Shown piece after piece: positions 47,944 through 55,474 of a stretch of DNA of 64,000 nt. The notes beneath the pieces were generated by a model. The model was not told the origin of the DNA, did no database searches, and worked only from the letters and a program-made list of their open reading frames with translations. Source of the DNA: Arthrobacter sp. StoSoilB22 (GTDB lineage Bacteria; Actinomycetota; Actinomycetes; Actinomycetales; Micrococcaceae); contig NZ_AP024652.1 of the NCBI RefSeq assembly GCF_019977315.1, positions 2,294,001 through 2,358,000 of the forward strand, in the 5' to 3' direction. The position numbers were made by a program, and so were the translations under genes. Position 1 is the stretch's first letter. Every line of letters starts with the position of its first letter.

Positions 47944-49446
47944 TTGGACCTGTTATTGCACGCCGATAATATTCATGCATCATACGATCAGCGGCGAATC
48001 CTCAAAGGCGTTGCACTTTCGGTACGACGAGGCGAGATCCTGGGTTTGATCGGAACCAACGGTGCGGGAAAAACCACGCTGATGGGCGTACTGGCCGGCT
48101 TGCATCAACACGACGCCGGGCTGATGACGCTGGCGGGAGAAAAGTATGGGCCGGAATCCCTTGATGAAGCGCAAGCCTGCGGAGTCGGCCTCATCCCGCA
48201 GAACTTCAGGATCGACCCCCAGCTAACCATCGCACAAGCCATCTTTCGCGGTACGTTCCAGGCAGACAGGCCCCACGAGGAACTCCGTGAGCAAGCAAGC
48301 CAGCTGATCGGTGACATCGGCGTCAGCCTGGATCCGGACACCAAAGCTGGATCCCTCATCCGTGCTGAGCAAGCCCTGGTTGAAGTCCTGAGGATGGTCG
48401 CCGAAGAAGCCCAGCTCGTCATCATGGACGAGGTTGCTGCATCGCTTCCGGACCATGACGTCGCCGTGCTCCATCAGGTTCTGCGCATGCTCGTCCGGCA
48501 AGGACGGGCCATCATTTACATCACCCATCGCCTGGACGAGGTCCGATCCATTGCCCACCGCATAGCCGTACTCAGGGAAGGCCGGGTGCACAAAATCCTG
48601 GAGGCCAGCCATACCGACGTCGACGAACTGGCCTTCCTGTTGCTTCAGCACGAACTGGAAGGCAGCGCCAGGCCCAGCGACCCCGCCGAGGTTGATGAAG
48701 TCCTGCGGGTAGTGTCCCTCAGCGTGGGGGACAGGGTTCGGGACATTACCTTCAGTGTGGGCAGGGGCGAGATTCTTGGCTTGGCAGGAACGCATCGTTC
48801 CGGCGTCTACGAGTTGGTCGAAGCGCTGGCGGGCGTCCGCCCCGGCACCTCAGGCCACCTGCTCATGCATGGACAAGCAGTGCAGATACGGTCGGTCGAG
48901 GATGCCATGCGGTTGAAGATCGGATACTTGTCCGATGCCCTCGACGCTGACCAGGCCACGGGAACCATAGTGGCAGGCCTTCAGCGAGGCGTGGAAGGGG
49001 GAGAAACGAGCCTTCGGGATGAGATCACGCAGCTTCGTGGGGTTGCGGAAGTCATTCAACGCATGCGCATCAGCACCACCAACATCCACGGAAACATCAG
49101 TACGCTTTCGGGCGGCGACCGCCAGAAAGTGCAGCTTGCCAAGTGGATGACCACAGGCTGCGACCTCTTGATCCTTAGCCATCCGAGCCGCGGAATCGAC
49201 ATCGGCGCCAAGGAAGCGGTCTACCAGATGCTCAACGAGCTCAGCCAAACAGGCGTGGCCATTATTCTCCTGTCCTCGGACCTGTCCGAACTGATCAGCT
49301 GGTGCCACCGGGTGGGTGTCATGCGAGACGGCGAACTCGTGACCATCGAGGCCAATGCCAACACCAACGAAGATGTGCTGGTGCACCATATGTTGGGCGT
49401 GAAATTTGAATCAGGCAGCAGCGAGGCCCGGCGCGCGAGAATTTGA
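47944..49446 (+). CDS. Orphan RbsA/MglA-like double ABC ATPase with degenerate second site
   Basis: A 500-residue protein with the two-ATPase layout of sugar importers. Site 1 has Walker A LIGTNGAGKTTLMGVLAGL near residue 36, Walker B with Asp162-Glu163 (VIMDEVAASL, Val for the usual Pro) and H-switch IYITHRLDEV, but its signature is SLIRAEQALVEV rather than LSxGQ-like. Site 2 has a degenerate P-loop (LAGTHRSGVYELVEAL, usual for this family), an intact ISTLSGGDRQKVQLAKWM signature, but Walker B reads LILSHPSRGIDIG: Ser412-His413 replace Asp-Glu. No permease or binding protein is nearby. The TTG start has AGGAG six bases upstream. It is convergent with a roadblock protein gene; a regulatory rather than transport role is possible. 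Confidence 0.82.
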   Translation: MDLLLHADNIHASYDQRRILKGVALSVRRGEILGLIGTNGAGKTTLMGVLAGLHQHDAGLMTLAGEKYGPESLDEAQACGVGLIPQNFRIDPQLTIAQAIFRGTFQADRPHEELREQASQLIGDIGVSLDPDTKAGSLIRAEQALVEVLRMVAEEAQLVIMDEVAASLPDHDVAVLHQVLRMLVRQGRAIIYITHRLDEVRSIAHRIAVLREGRVHKILEASHTDVDELAFLLLQHELEGSARPSDPAEVDEVLRVVSLSVGDRVRDITFSVGRGEILGLAGTHRSGVYELVEALAGVRPGTSGHLLMHGQAVQIRSVEDAMRLKIGYLSDALDADQATGTIVAGLQRGVEGGETSLRDEITQLRGVAEVIQRMRISTTNIHGNISTLSGGDRQKVQLAKWMTTGCDLLILSHPSRGIDIGAKEAVYQMLNELSQTGVAIILLSSDLSELISWCHRVGVMRDGELVTIEANANTNEDVLVHHMLGVKFESGSSEARRARI

Positions 49447-49470
49447 CGCGTTGGATCCCTGCCACGGCAA

Positions 49471-49505
49471 TAGGGGCGGTGACGCATGATGCGCCACCGC
49501 CCCTA
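49471..49505. terminator. Bidirectional terminator between the RbsA-like and roadblock genes
   Basis: Arms TAGGGGCGGTG and CACCGCCCCTA pair perfectly, with a further GCGC-type extension after one mismatch around a 5-base loop. It lies 24 bases after the ATPase stop and 18 bases after the roadblock stop on the other strand, so it can serve both convergent genes. Confidence 0.75.
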
Positions 49506-49523
49506 GTGACTTTCCTCGAAAGA

Positions 49524-50093
49524 TCAGATGGTGATGTCCTTGGCGAGGTTTTTGAGCTTGTGCCGGGCAAGCGCCAGGTTCGCATAGGTCCTGTCAAGCA
49601 CAAGGTAGACGAACAGCCCCTTGGAGCCGCTCGAGTTCAGTACGTTGATGAGGTGGTACTGCGTTCCCAAGGTAATAAGAATGTCTTCGATGTCGCTGTC
49701 AAGGCTTAGGTCGGCCATGGTACGCAACTTGGCGCTCACCACGTTGGAGTTGCCGGCTGCTGCAACTCCGAGGTCAAAACCGGGGCTTCCGCCCTGGGCC
49801 AAGGCCATGCCGCTGGAGTAGTCCACCACGGCAGCACCAGTTGATCCTTCGATGGCCAGCAGTTGCTTTATGGCTTCGTCCAGTGTGCTCATATCCGGTA
49901 GTTCCTGTTCTGTTGAGTAATCGGGAGTTTCTGTGAAGTCGGCAAACCGGCTTGCGTCGTCGTCATCAAGATCCAAGTGGAGGATCTCAAGCAAGGGTGA
50001 CAAGGGACCTTCCGCGCCATCTTGTTCATGGGCGTTGGATTGGTAGCCTTCGCCGCGTTTCCACCATTTCCATGTGCGCTCTGAACGGCCCAC
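49524..50093 (-). CDS. Roadblock/LC7 domain protein with N-terminal extension
   Basis: A 189-residue protein. Residues 68-189 form a roadblock/LC7-like domain: LDEAIKQLLAIEGSTGAAVVD, SGMALAQGG, AAAGNSNVVSAKLRTMADLS, then IEDILITLGTQYHLINVLN and LFVYLVLDRTYANLALARHKL. Such domains dimerise and regulate small GTPases or other nucleotide-binding switches. The first 67 residues are unusual: RTWKWWKRGEG, then an acidic DLDDDDASRF stretch. The GTG at 50093 has GAGGGTAGGA upstream; an internal ATG at 49892 would give the domain alone. No MglA-type GTPase, histidine kinase or other usual partner is adjacent; the nearest gene is the RbsA-like ATPase. Confidence 0.82.
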   Translation of the reverse strand: MGRSERTWKWWKRGEGYQSNAHEQDGAEGPLSPLLEILHLDLDDDDASRFADFTETPDYSTEQELPDMSTLDEAIKQLLAIEGSTGAAVVDYSSGMALAQGGSPGFDLGVAAAGNSNVVSAKLRTMADLSLDSDIEDILITLGTQYHLINVLNSSGSKGLFVYLVLDRTYANLALARHKLKNLAKDITI

Positions 50094-50246
50094 TTCCTAC
50101 CCTCGAATTTCGTCATTCCGGTCAACCGCTGATAATGCGGAGATATTGATAAGAATCTCCACTTTACACAATTAAGGGGCATCGGAGACTGAAATACGCC
50201 CTCGGCTACCATCGAGGGTATTCCGTCACCAGAAAGAATGACAATT

Positions 50247-50296
50247 GTATAAATTGTTTCTGTTTCTGCGTCACGAAATTGGTTTTACTGTTTCAG
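50247..50296 (+). repeat. AT-rich direct repeat, copy B
   Basis: The second copy of the element centred on GCGTCACGAAAT (50268-50279), 2539 bases from copy A and in the same orientation. Nothing is encoded downstream on this strand, so it is unlikely to be a plain plus-strand promoter; a palindrome ACAATT/AATTGT overlaps its left end. Confidence 0.6.
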
Positions 50297-50344
50297 ATCG
50301 GGTCTTTACGTTTTGAGCGTCGATAACGGGCACGCAGATACGTC

Positions 50345-50377
50345 AAAGCACCGGCGGGATAACCGCGCCGGTGCTTT
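50345..50377 (-). terminator. Terminator of serB
   Basis: A 12-base-pair stem, arms AAAGCACCGGCG and CGCCGGTGCTTT allowing for the offset, with a 9-base loop, lies 45 bases beyond the serB stop. T residues flank the stem on the minus strand. Confidence 0.65.
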
Positions 50378-50421
50378 GCGAGGGGACTGGAGAGGGGCTC
50401 GGGGAAAATGCGCCCCTGCAA

Positions 50422-51315
50422 TCACACGTTGGCTATGTGCCGCACGGCGTCCAAATACGGCATGGTGATCACGGCGTCTGCCACCGCGCGAACAGCAGGT
50501 TTGGCATTGAAAGCAACTCCAATGCCGGCAGCACTGAGCATGTCAAGGTCATTGGCACCGTCGCCCACTGCGATGGTGTGCTCACGGCTGATGCCCTCAG
50601 CAGCCGCCCACTCGCGCAAGTACTTTTCCTTGGCGGCCCGATCGATCACCGCGCCCAGCACCTTACCGGTCAACGCGCCGTCGACGATTTCAAGCTCGTT
50701 GGCGATCCAATGGTCCAAGCCGAGTTCATCAGCGATCGGACCCAGGATCTGGTTGAATCCTCCGGACACCACCGCCACCACGTGGCCCGCCTTCTTGAAA
50801 GCCGCCACAAGTTCTGCAGCACCAAGGCTGAGGCGCACCTCTTGGCGAACAGAATCGACGACGGCGGCCGGCAGGCCTGCGAGGACGGCAACGCGGGCGT
50901 GGAGGCTCTGGGCAAAGTCCAACTCGCCGCGCATTGCGGCTTCGGTGACGGCAGCGACTTCCTCGCGTTTGCCAGCGTGCGCTGCCAGCAGTTCAATGAC
51001 CTCTTGCTGGATCAGCGTGGAATCAACATCCATGATCAAGAGCTTTCGGGCGGCTTGGCGCAACGATTCAGGCACGATGGCAGTATCCACCCCTGCTTCT
51101 GCGGCCTCTGCCACCAGCCGACGCATGGTGCGCAGTTCCACATCCGTGTCCCCGCCCACCAAGAGAGCGGCCGTGTGCACTCCAAAGCGCTCGTCTCCAC
51201 CCTGTGATTCCGATGACACTGCCGCGCCGGCATCGGCCAGCGTCTTCCGCACATTGTCGAGGGATTCGGGGGACAAGTTCACGCCATAGCTGACTGCAGC
51301 CAAGTTCGAAGTCAT
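50422..51315 (-). CDS. serB: Phosphoserine phosphatase
   Basis: A 297-residue HAD enzyme that makes L-serine from phosphoserine. The N-terminal 90 residues resemble an ACT-like regulatory region (RFGVHTAALLVGGDTDVELRT). The catalytic part has motif I LLIMDVDSTLIQQEVIELLA, motif II VAVVSGGFNQIL, and motif IV TIAVGDGANDLDMLSAAGIG, all as in SerB. The open frame extends 22 codons upstream, but the ATG at 51315 lies seven bases after a -10 hexamer, so I take it as a leaderless start. Divergent from an ABC ATPase gene. Confidence 0.95.
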   Translation of the reverse strand: MTSNLAAVSYGVNLSPESLDNVRKTLADAGAAVSSESQGGDERFGVHTAALLVGGDTDVELRTMRRLVAEAAEAGVDTAIVPESLRQAARKLLIMDVDSTLIQQEVIELLAAHAGKREEVAAVTEAAMRGELDFAQSLHARVAVLAGLPAAVVDSVRQEVRLSLGAAELVAAFKKAGHVVAVVSGGFNQILGPIADELGLDHWIANELEIVDGALTGKVLGAVIDRAAKEKYLREWAAAEGISREHTIAVGDGANDLDMLSAAGIGVAFNAKPAVRAVADAVITMPYLDAVRHIANV

Positions 51316-51322
51316 GGCCCCA

Positions 51323-51328
51323 ATCCTA
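51323..51328 (-). promoter_or_regulatory. -10 element of a leaderless serB transcript
   Basis: On the minus strand TAGGAT is followed by seven bases and the serB ATG at 51315. The spacing matches the other leaderless genes in this window. Confidence 0.55.
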
Positions 51329-51426
51329 CTGAGGGCGTTGCACGCGCCCGAATTCGTTTCGCCACACAGAGCCTGCTTCACTGCCGGTTATCAGTCATAT
51401 GGATTTTTGTCCTAGTGTCTACTGCT

Positions 51427-52212
51427 ATGAGTGATGTTCTGGAATTGGCTTCCGTCAGCGTTGTCCGAGGCAAGAAGACCCTGCTGGACAAGGTTGACTG
51501 GCAGGTCAACGAAGGCGAACGCTGGGTCATCCTGGGACCCAATGGAGCCGGCAAGACCACCCTCCTCCAGATTGCTGCCGCCCGCCTGCACCCAAGCAGC
51601 GGCAGGGCCGGAATCCTTGACGAAACCCTGGGCCGCGTGGACGTCTTTGAACTGCGACCCCGGATCGGACTTTCCTCCGCCGCTCTTGCCACCCAGATTC
51701 CCGAACACGAGAACGTTCTCAACGTTGTGGTGACCGCTGCCTACGGAGTTACCGGCCGCTGGCGCGAGGGCTATGAGCGCGACGACGAACGCCGCGCCTT
51801 TGCCCTGCTCAACGACTGGGGGATGGGTCCTCTCCTGAACCGGACGTTCGCCACCCTGTCCGAGGGTGAGCGCAAACGTGTCCAGATTGCCCGCGCACTG
51901 ATGACGGACCCCGAACTGCTTCTGCTGGACGAGCCCGCGGCCGGCCTTGATCTCGGGGGACGCGAAGAACTGGTCCACAAGTTGGGCGAACTCGCCAGTG
52001 ACGAAGCAGCTCCGGCCATGGTCCTTGTCACCCACCACCTTGAGGAAGTGCCGCCAGGGTTCACTCACGCCATGCTGCTGCGCGAAGGCGGAGTGGTAGC
52101 TGCTGGTCCCATCAAGGAAGTACTTACCGACGAGCACCTCAGCAACACCTTCGGCCTGGCCTTGGATGTTTCGGAGAACGCCGGCCGCTACACGGCTACT
52201 GCCCGGCGCTAG
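51427..52212 (+). CDS. ABC transporter ATP-binding protein without a cognate permease
   Basis: A 261-residue soluble ABC ATPase. Walker A VILGPNGAGKTTLLQIAAA, Q-loop region IGLSSAALATQIPEHENV, signature FATLSEGERKRVQIARAL, Walker B LLLLDEPAAGLDLGG and H-switch LVTHHLEEVPPGFTHAMLL are all present, so it should hydrolyse ATP. LSEGE in the signature is a mild variant of LSGGE. The downstream gene is a TSUP-type carrier, which does not need an ATPase. TAGTGT eight bases before the ATG suggests a leaderless start; a GTG at 51415 is the alternative. Similar stand-alone ATPases are common in actinobacteria. Confidence 0.88.
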   Translation: MSDVLELASVSVVRGKKTLLDKVDWQVNEGERWVILGPNGAGKTTLLQIAAARLHPSSGRAGILDETLGRVDVFELRPRIGLSSAALATQIPEHENVLNVVVTAAYGVTGRWREGYERDDERRAFALLNDWGMGPLLNRTFATLSEGERKRVQIARALMTDPELLLLDEPAAGLDLGGREELVHKLGELASDEAAPAMVLVTHHLEEVPPGFTHAMLLREGGVVAAGPIKEVLTDEHLSNTFGLALDVSENAGRYTATARR

Positions 52213-52231
52213 AGGAGTTCTGTAACTTACT

Positions 52232-53017
52232 GTGGAGATTCTTAGCAGCATCCTGGTCTTTTTCGCGGGCTTGTGGGCCGGCACCATCAATGCCGTCGTC
52301 GGCTCCGGCACCCTTGTTACATTCCCCGTTCTCATCGCCATTGGCACAGCGCCAGTGGTTGCCTCCATGAGCAACGCCATGGGCCTGGTGGCGGGGAACG
52401 CCGCCGGCGCTTGGGGCTACCGGCGCGAACTCGCCGGCCGCGGTCGGCAATTGATGAAACTCTTGCCGGCCTCGTTGCTGGGCGGCATTACCGGTGCCTG
52501 GCTGCTGCTCCACCTTCCGGAGAAGGTGTTCCACTACGTAGCCCCAGTGCTGCTGATACTGGCTTTGCTGATGGTGGTCTTCCAGCCCAAGCTGCAGTCC
52601 TGGGTGAAGAACAGGGAACAAAACCCCGAGCATGCCATCCGCGATCGAAATCACGACGTCCTTTTAGTGGTCCTCGTGTACCTGGCGGGCGTATACGGAG
52701 GTTACTTCGTGGCAGCACAGGGAATCTTGCTGGTGGGGATTCTGGGGGTCTTCCTCTCAGGCACCATGCAAAACGCGAATGCCATGAAGAACATCCTGGT
52801 GCTGGGCGTCAACATGGTTGCCGCCGTTTCCTACCTGATTTTTGCGTTCGACCGTATTGAGTGGTTGTTCGTCCTCATCATCGCCGTAAGCTCCACCATT
52901 GGCGGCTTGATCGGTTCAAAGGTAGGCCGAAAGCTGTCCCCGAAGGTCCTGCGGGCCGTGATCTTCGTCCTCGGCATCGTGGCACTGGGCTTCATGATCG
53001 CCAACCTGCTGAAGTGA
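52232..53017 (+). CDS. TSUP family transporter (TauE/SafE)
   Basis: A 261-residue carrier with about eight transmembrane helices in two repeated halves. The first half has VFFAGLWAGTINAVVGSGTL and ALGTAPVVASMSNAMGLVAGN-like sequence, the second VYLAGVYGGYFVAAQGILLV and NAMKNILVLGVNMVAA, the usual GxGxGG-containing pattern of the sulfite/organosulfonate exporters. A hydrophilic loop (QNPEHAIRDRNHD) joins the halves. The substrate is probably a small sulfur-containing or carboxylate anion, not assignable more precisely. The start is GTG 52232, with AGGAG about 14 bases upstream. Confidence 0.9.
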   Translation: MEILSSILVFFAGLWAGTINAVVGSGTLVTFPVLIAIGTAPVVASMSNAMGLVAGNAAGAWGYRRELAGRGRQLMKLLPASLLGGITGAWLLLHLPEKVFHYVAPVLLILALLMVVFQPKLQSWVKNREQNPEHAIRDRNHDVLLVVLVYLAGVYGGYFVAAQGILLVGILGVFLSGTMQNANAMKNILVLGVNMVAAVSYLIFAFDRIEWLFVLIIAVSSTIGGLIGSKVGRKLSPKVLRAVIFVLGIVALGFMIANLLK

Positions 53018-53024
53018 CCGCACC

Positions 53025-53834
53025 TTGACGTTCCACTACCTTGAGTCGGCCGAGGATCCCCGCGTCAGCGACTACACAACGCTGACCGATGTTCATCTTC
53101 GGAAGCTCCGGGAGCCCCAGGAAGGCATGTACATCGCCGAATCCTCCAAGGTCCTCCGCAGGGCACTGGCCGCAGGCCATCAGCCACGCTCCTTTTTCCT
53201 GGCGGAGAAGTGGCTTGAGGACCTGGACGATGTTTTCCAGGCGTATCCCGACGTTCCGGTTTTCATTGGCAAAGCTGCACTGCTGGAAGAGATCACCGGC
53301 TTCCACCTGCACCGCGGAGCGATGGCTGCAATGCACCGGCCAGCCCCCGTTCCGCTGGCGCAGCTCCTTAGCAACGCGCAACGCGTGGCTGTGCTGGAGG
53401 ACATCGTGGACCACACCAACGTTGGCGCCATCTTCCGCTCAGCTGCGGCGCTGGGTGTGGACGCCGTGCTGGTATCGCCCAGGTGCGGGGACCCCTTATA
53501 CAGGCGCAGCGTTCGGGTCAGCATGGGAACGGTCTTCCAAATACCGTGGGCGCGCTTGGAAAGCTGGCCTGAGAGCTTGGCAGGCCTGCAGGAGCAAGGC
53601 TTCACGGTGGCCGCCATGGAGCTGACCGATGATGCGTTGACCCTGGACGAACTCGCCGCCAGAAACTACCCGAAACTCGCCTTGGTGCTGGGGACCGAAG
53701 GTGCCGGCATGAGTGAGGAGACGCTGGCCGCCGTCGACCTCACCGTGAAGATTCCCATGCGCGCAGGTGTGGACTCACTCAATGTCGCAGCTGCCTCGGC
53801 AGTGGCGTTCTGGGAGCTTCGTCCGCAGCACTGA
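53025..53834 (+). CDS. SpoU/TrmH family RNA 2'-O-methyltransferase
   Basis: A 269-residue SPOUT methyltransferase for rRNA or tRNA. It has an N-terminal substrate-binding domain (MYIAESSKVLRRALAAGHQP) and the three SPOUT knot motifs: DHTNVGAIFRSAAALGVDAV, LALVLGTEGAGMS and IPMRAGVDSLNVAAASAVAF. RNA target is unknown. The start is TTG 53025, only 7 bases after the TSUP stop and with a weak ribosome-binding site, so it is probably coupled to it. Confidence 0.92.
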   Translation: MTFHYLESAEDPRVSDYTTLTDVHLRKLREPQEGMYIAESSKVLRRALAAGHQPRSFFLAEKWLEDLDDVFQAYPDVPVFIGKAALLEEITGFHLHRGAMAAMHRPAPVPLAQLLSNAQRVAVLEDIVDHTNVGAIFRSAAALGVDAVLVSPRCGDPLYRRSVRVSMGTVFQIPWARLESWPESLAGLQEQGFTVAAMELTDDALTLDELAARNYPKLALVLGTEGAGMSEETLAAVDLTVKIPMRAGVDSLNVAAASAVAFWELRPQH

Positions 53835-53864
53835 GTCCGGTTCGTCTGGCATGGGCGTTTCCGC

Positions 53865-53870
53865 TATGAT
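53865..53870 (+). promoter_or_regulatory. -10 element upstream of rpmE2
   Basis: TATGAT lies about 105 bases before the L31 gene and gives it a leader of roughly 100 bases. No -35 or Zur-like palindrome was recognised. Confidence 0.4.
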
Positions 53871-53975
53871 TGGTTGTTGGCCCGCCCGCTGGAATGTTCG
53901 CATTGCAGCCACGGACCACCTCCATTCATACCTGGCAGCTGGCAAAATCCAGTTGCGTGAACAAAAGGTCCCATT

Positions 53976-54233
53976 ATGAAGTCTGATATCCACCCGAAGT
54001 ACGAAGCTGTTGTCTTTAACGACCTGGCCTCCGGTACTCAGTTCCTGACCAAGTCCACCGTGTCTTCCTCGAAGACCATCGAGTGGGAAGACGGAAACAC
54101 CTACCCGGTTATCGACGTCGAAATCTCTTCGGAGTCCCACCCGTTCTACACGGGCAAGCAGCGCATCATGGACTCCGCTGGCCGCGTCGAGCGCTTCAAC
54201 GCTCGTTTCAAGGGCTTCGGCGGCTCGAAGTAA
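53976..54233 (+). CDS. rpmE2: 50S ribosomal protein L31 type B
   Basis: An 85-residue L31 with [20 protein letters not shown] at the start and [22 protein letters not shown] near the end. It lacks the CxxC zinc motifs, so it is the zinc-independent type B paralogue that usually replaces the zinc form under zinc shortage; whether a second L31 exists elsewhere is unknown. AAAAGG precedes the ATG. A clear terminator follows, so it is monocistronic. Confidence 0.95.
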   Translation: MKSDIHPKYEAVVFNDLASGTQFLTKSTVSSSKTIEWEDGNTYPVIDVEISSESHPFYTGKQRIMDSAGRVERFNARFKGFGGSK

Positions 54234-54258
54234 CCCACTTCACCCCAAGGCTTTCAAG

Positions 54259-54294
54259 GCCCGCATTGCTGGACTTCCGGCAATGCGGGCTTTT
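54259..54294 (+). terminator. Rho-independent terminator after rpmE2
   Basis: An 11-base-pair perfect stem (GCCCGCATTGC and its complement) around a 10-base loop ends in TTTTGCGTTTT, 26 bases after the L31 stop. It lies inside the upstream extension of the lipoate ligase frame and so argues for a start downstream of it. Confidence 0.88.
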
Positions 54295-54318
54295 GCGTTT
54301 TCCGGCAAGATGGAAACC

Positions 54319-55419
54319 ATGACTTCCCACCCTGCCCACGAACAGCCCACCCATGACGACGGCACGCGCCTCCACGGCGAATACAAAGTACCGGGCGGCA
54401 AACTCGTAGTAGTTGACCTGGTGGTGGTTGATGGACGGTTTACCAATGTTTCGCTGAGCGGCGATTTTTTCCTGGAGCCCGATGAAGCCCTTGAGGACAT
54501 CAACCGCGCGCTGACCGGACTTCCTGAAGACTCAACAGCGGCGGACATCGCCGCTGCCGTCACGGGCGGCCTCCCCGAAAACACCGTCATGTTCGGCTTC
54601 TCCGCCGAAGCGGTGGCGGTAGCAGTCCGTCGCGCACTGTCCAAGGCCACAGGCTGGGCGGACCACCAGTGGGAAGTCATCCCACCGTCAGTCCTGCCCA
54701 CGCAGGTGAACGTCGCGCTGGATGAGGTGCTCACGGCAGAAGTGGGAGCCGGTCGACGCAATCCCACGTTGCGGTTCTGGGACTGGGAAGAACCATCCGT
54801 GGTGATCGGCAGCTTCCAGTCGGTGCGGAACGAGGTGGATCCGGACGGGGTCATGCGGCATGGTATCTCCGTGGTGCGTCGCATCAGTGGTGGCGGTGCC
54901 ATGTTCATGGAGGCCGGAAACTGCATCACCTATTCCCTGTACCTGCCGCAGACGCTGGTGGACGGCATCAGCTTTGCTGACTCCTACGCATTCCTCGATG
55001 CCTGGGTCATGGCAGCCTTGGAGAAACTGGGCATTACTGCCTTCTACGTGCCCTTGAATGACATCGCCACCGATCAAGGCAAGATCGGTGGTGCCGCACA
55101 GAAAAGGCTCGCTAACGGCGGCATGCTCCATCACGTCACCATGAGCTACGACATCGACGCCGACAAGATGGTGGAGGTCTTGCGCATCGGCAAGGAAAAG
55201 CTCTCGGACAAAGGAACCCGGAGCGCCAAGAAGCGCGTGGACCCCCTGCGTCGCCAGACAGGTCTTGCACGGTCGGCAATCATTGAGGCCATGAAGGATG
55301 TCTTCATCGAACGCTACGGTGCCGTTGAATCACGGCTCACCGATAGTGAGCTCGACGAAGCCAGGCAGCGTGTGAATGAGAAGTTTGGCACTGAGGAATG
55401 GCTGAACCGGGTTCCCTAG
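54319..55419 (+). CDS. Lipoate-protein ligase A family protein with permuted domain order
   Basis: A 366-residue protein. Residues 10-90 (GTRLHGEYKVPGGKLVVVDL, VSLSGDFFLEPDEALEDIN) resemble the small domain that in LplA lies at the C-terminus. Residues 105-366 are the catalytic biotin/lipoate-ligase fold: LRFWDWEEPSVVIGSFQ, the lipoate loop VVRRISGGGAMFMEAGN (Met for the usual His) and the catalytic Lys in ATDQGKIGGAAQKR. It should attach lipoate or a relative to 2-oxoacid dehydrogenases. The ATG at 54319 is chosen because earlier starts fall in or just after the L31 terminator; ATG 54310 is also possible. Confidence 0.87.
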   Translation: MTSHPAHEQPTHDDGTRLHGEYKVPGGKLVVVDLVVVDGRFTNVSLSGDFFLEPDEALEDINRALTGLPEDSTAADIAAAVTGGLPENTVMFGFSAEAVAVAVRRALSKATGWADHQWEVIPPSVLPTQVNVALDEVLTAEVGAGRRNPTLRFWDWEEPSVVIGSFQSVRNEVDPDGVMRHGISVVRRISGGGAMFMEAGNCITYSLYLPQTLVDGISFADSYAFLDAWVMAALEKLGITAFYVPLNDIATDQGKIGGAAQKRLANGGMLHHVTMSYDIDADKMVEVLRIGKEKLSDKGTRSAKKRVDPLRRQTGLARSAIIEAMKDVFIERYGAVESRLTDSELDEARQRVNEKFGTEEWLNRVP

Positions 55420-55474
55420 GCGTTCCCCGGGTCATTTCCGGTGTACCTATCCTGCTGTCAACCTTTCCCGTCGT

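Larger units (their letters stand above)
50094..50421. other. AT-rich gap between the roadblock gene and serB
   Basis: This 328-base region holds no supportable gene. It contains ACAATT-gtata-AATTGT, an inverted repeat at 50241-50257, the second copy of the direct repeat, and the serB terminator at 50345-50377. It is visibly AT-rich between about 50140 and 50310 and should include the roadblock promoter. Confidence 0.4.

Noticed and set aside
47739-47969. A 76-residue frame in the leader of the RbsA-like gene
   Set aside because: It has no recognisable sequence, lacks a ribosome-binding site and overlaps the start of the ATPase; it also begins inside the AT-rich repeat.
47619-50421. The repeat-flanked segment as a mobile element
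   Set aside because: There is no integrase, transposase or tRNA target, and the repeats match only about three quarters outside the 12-base core. I report it as an island, not as a mobile element.
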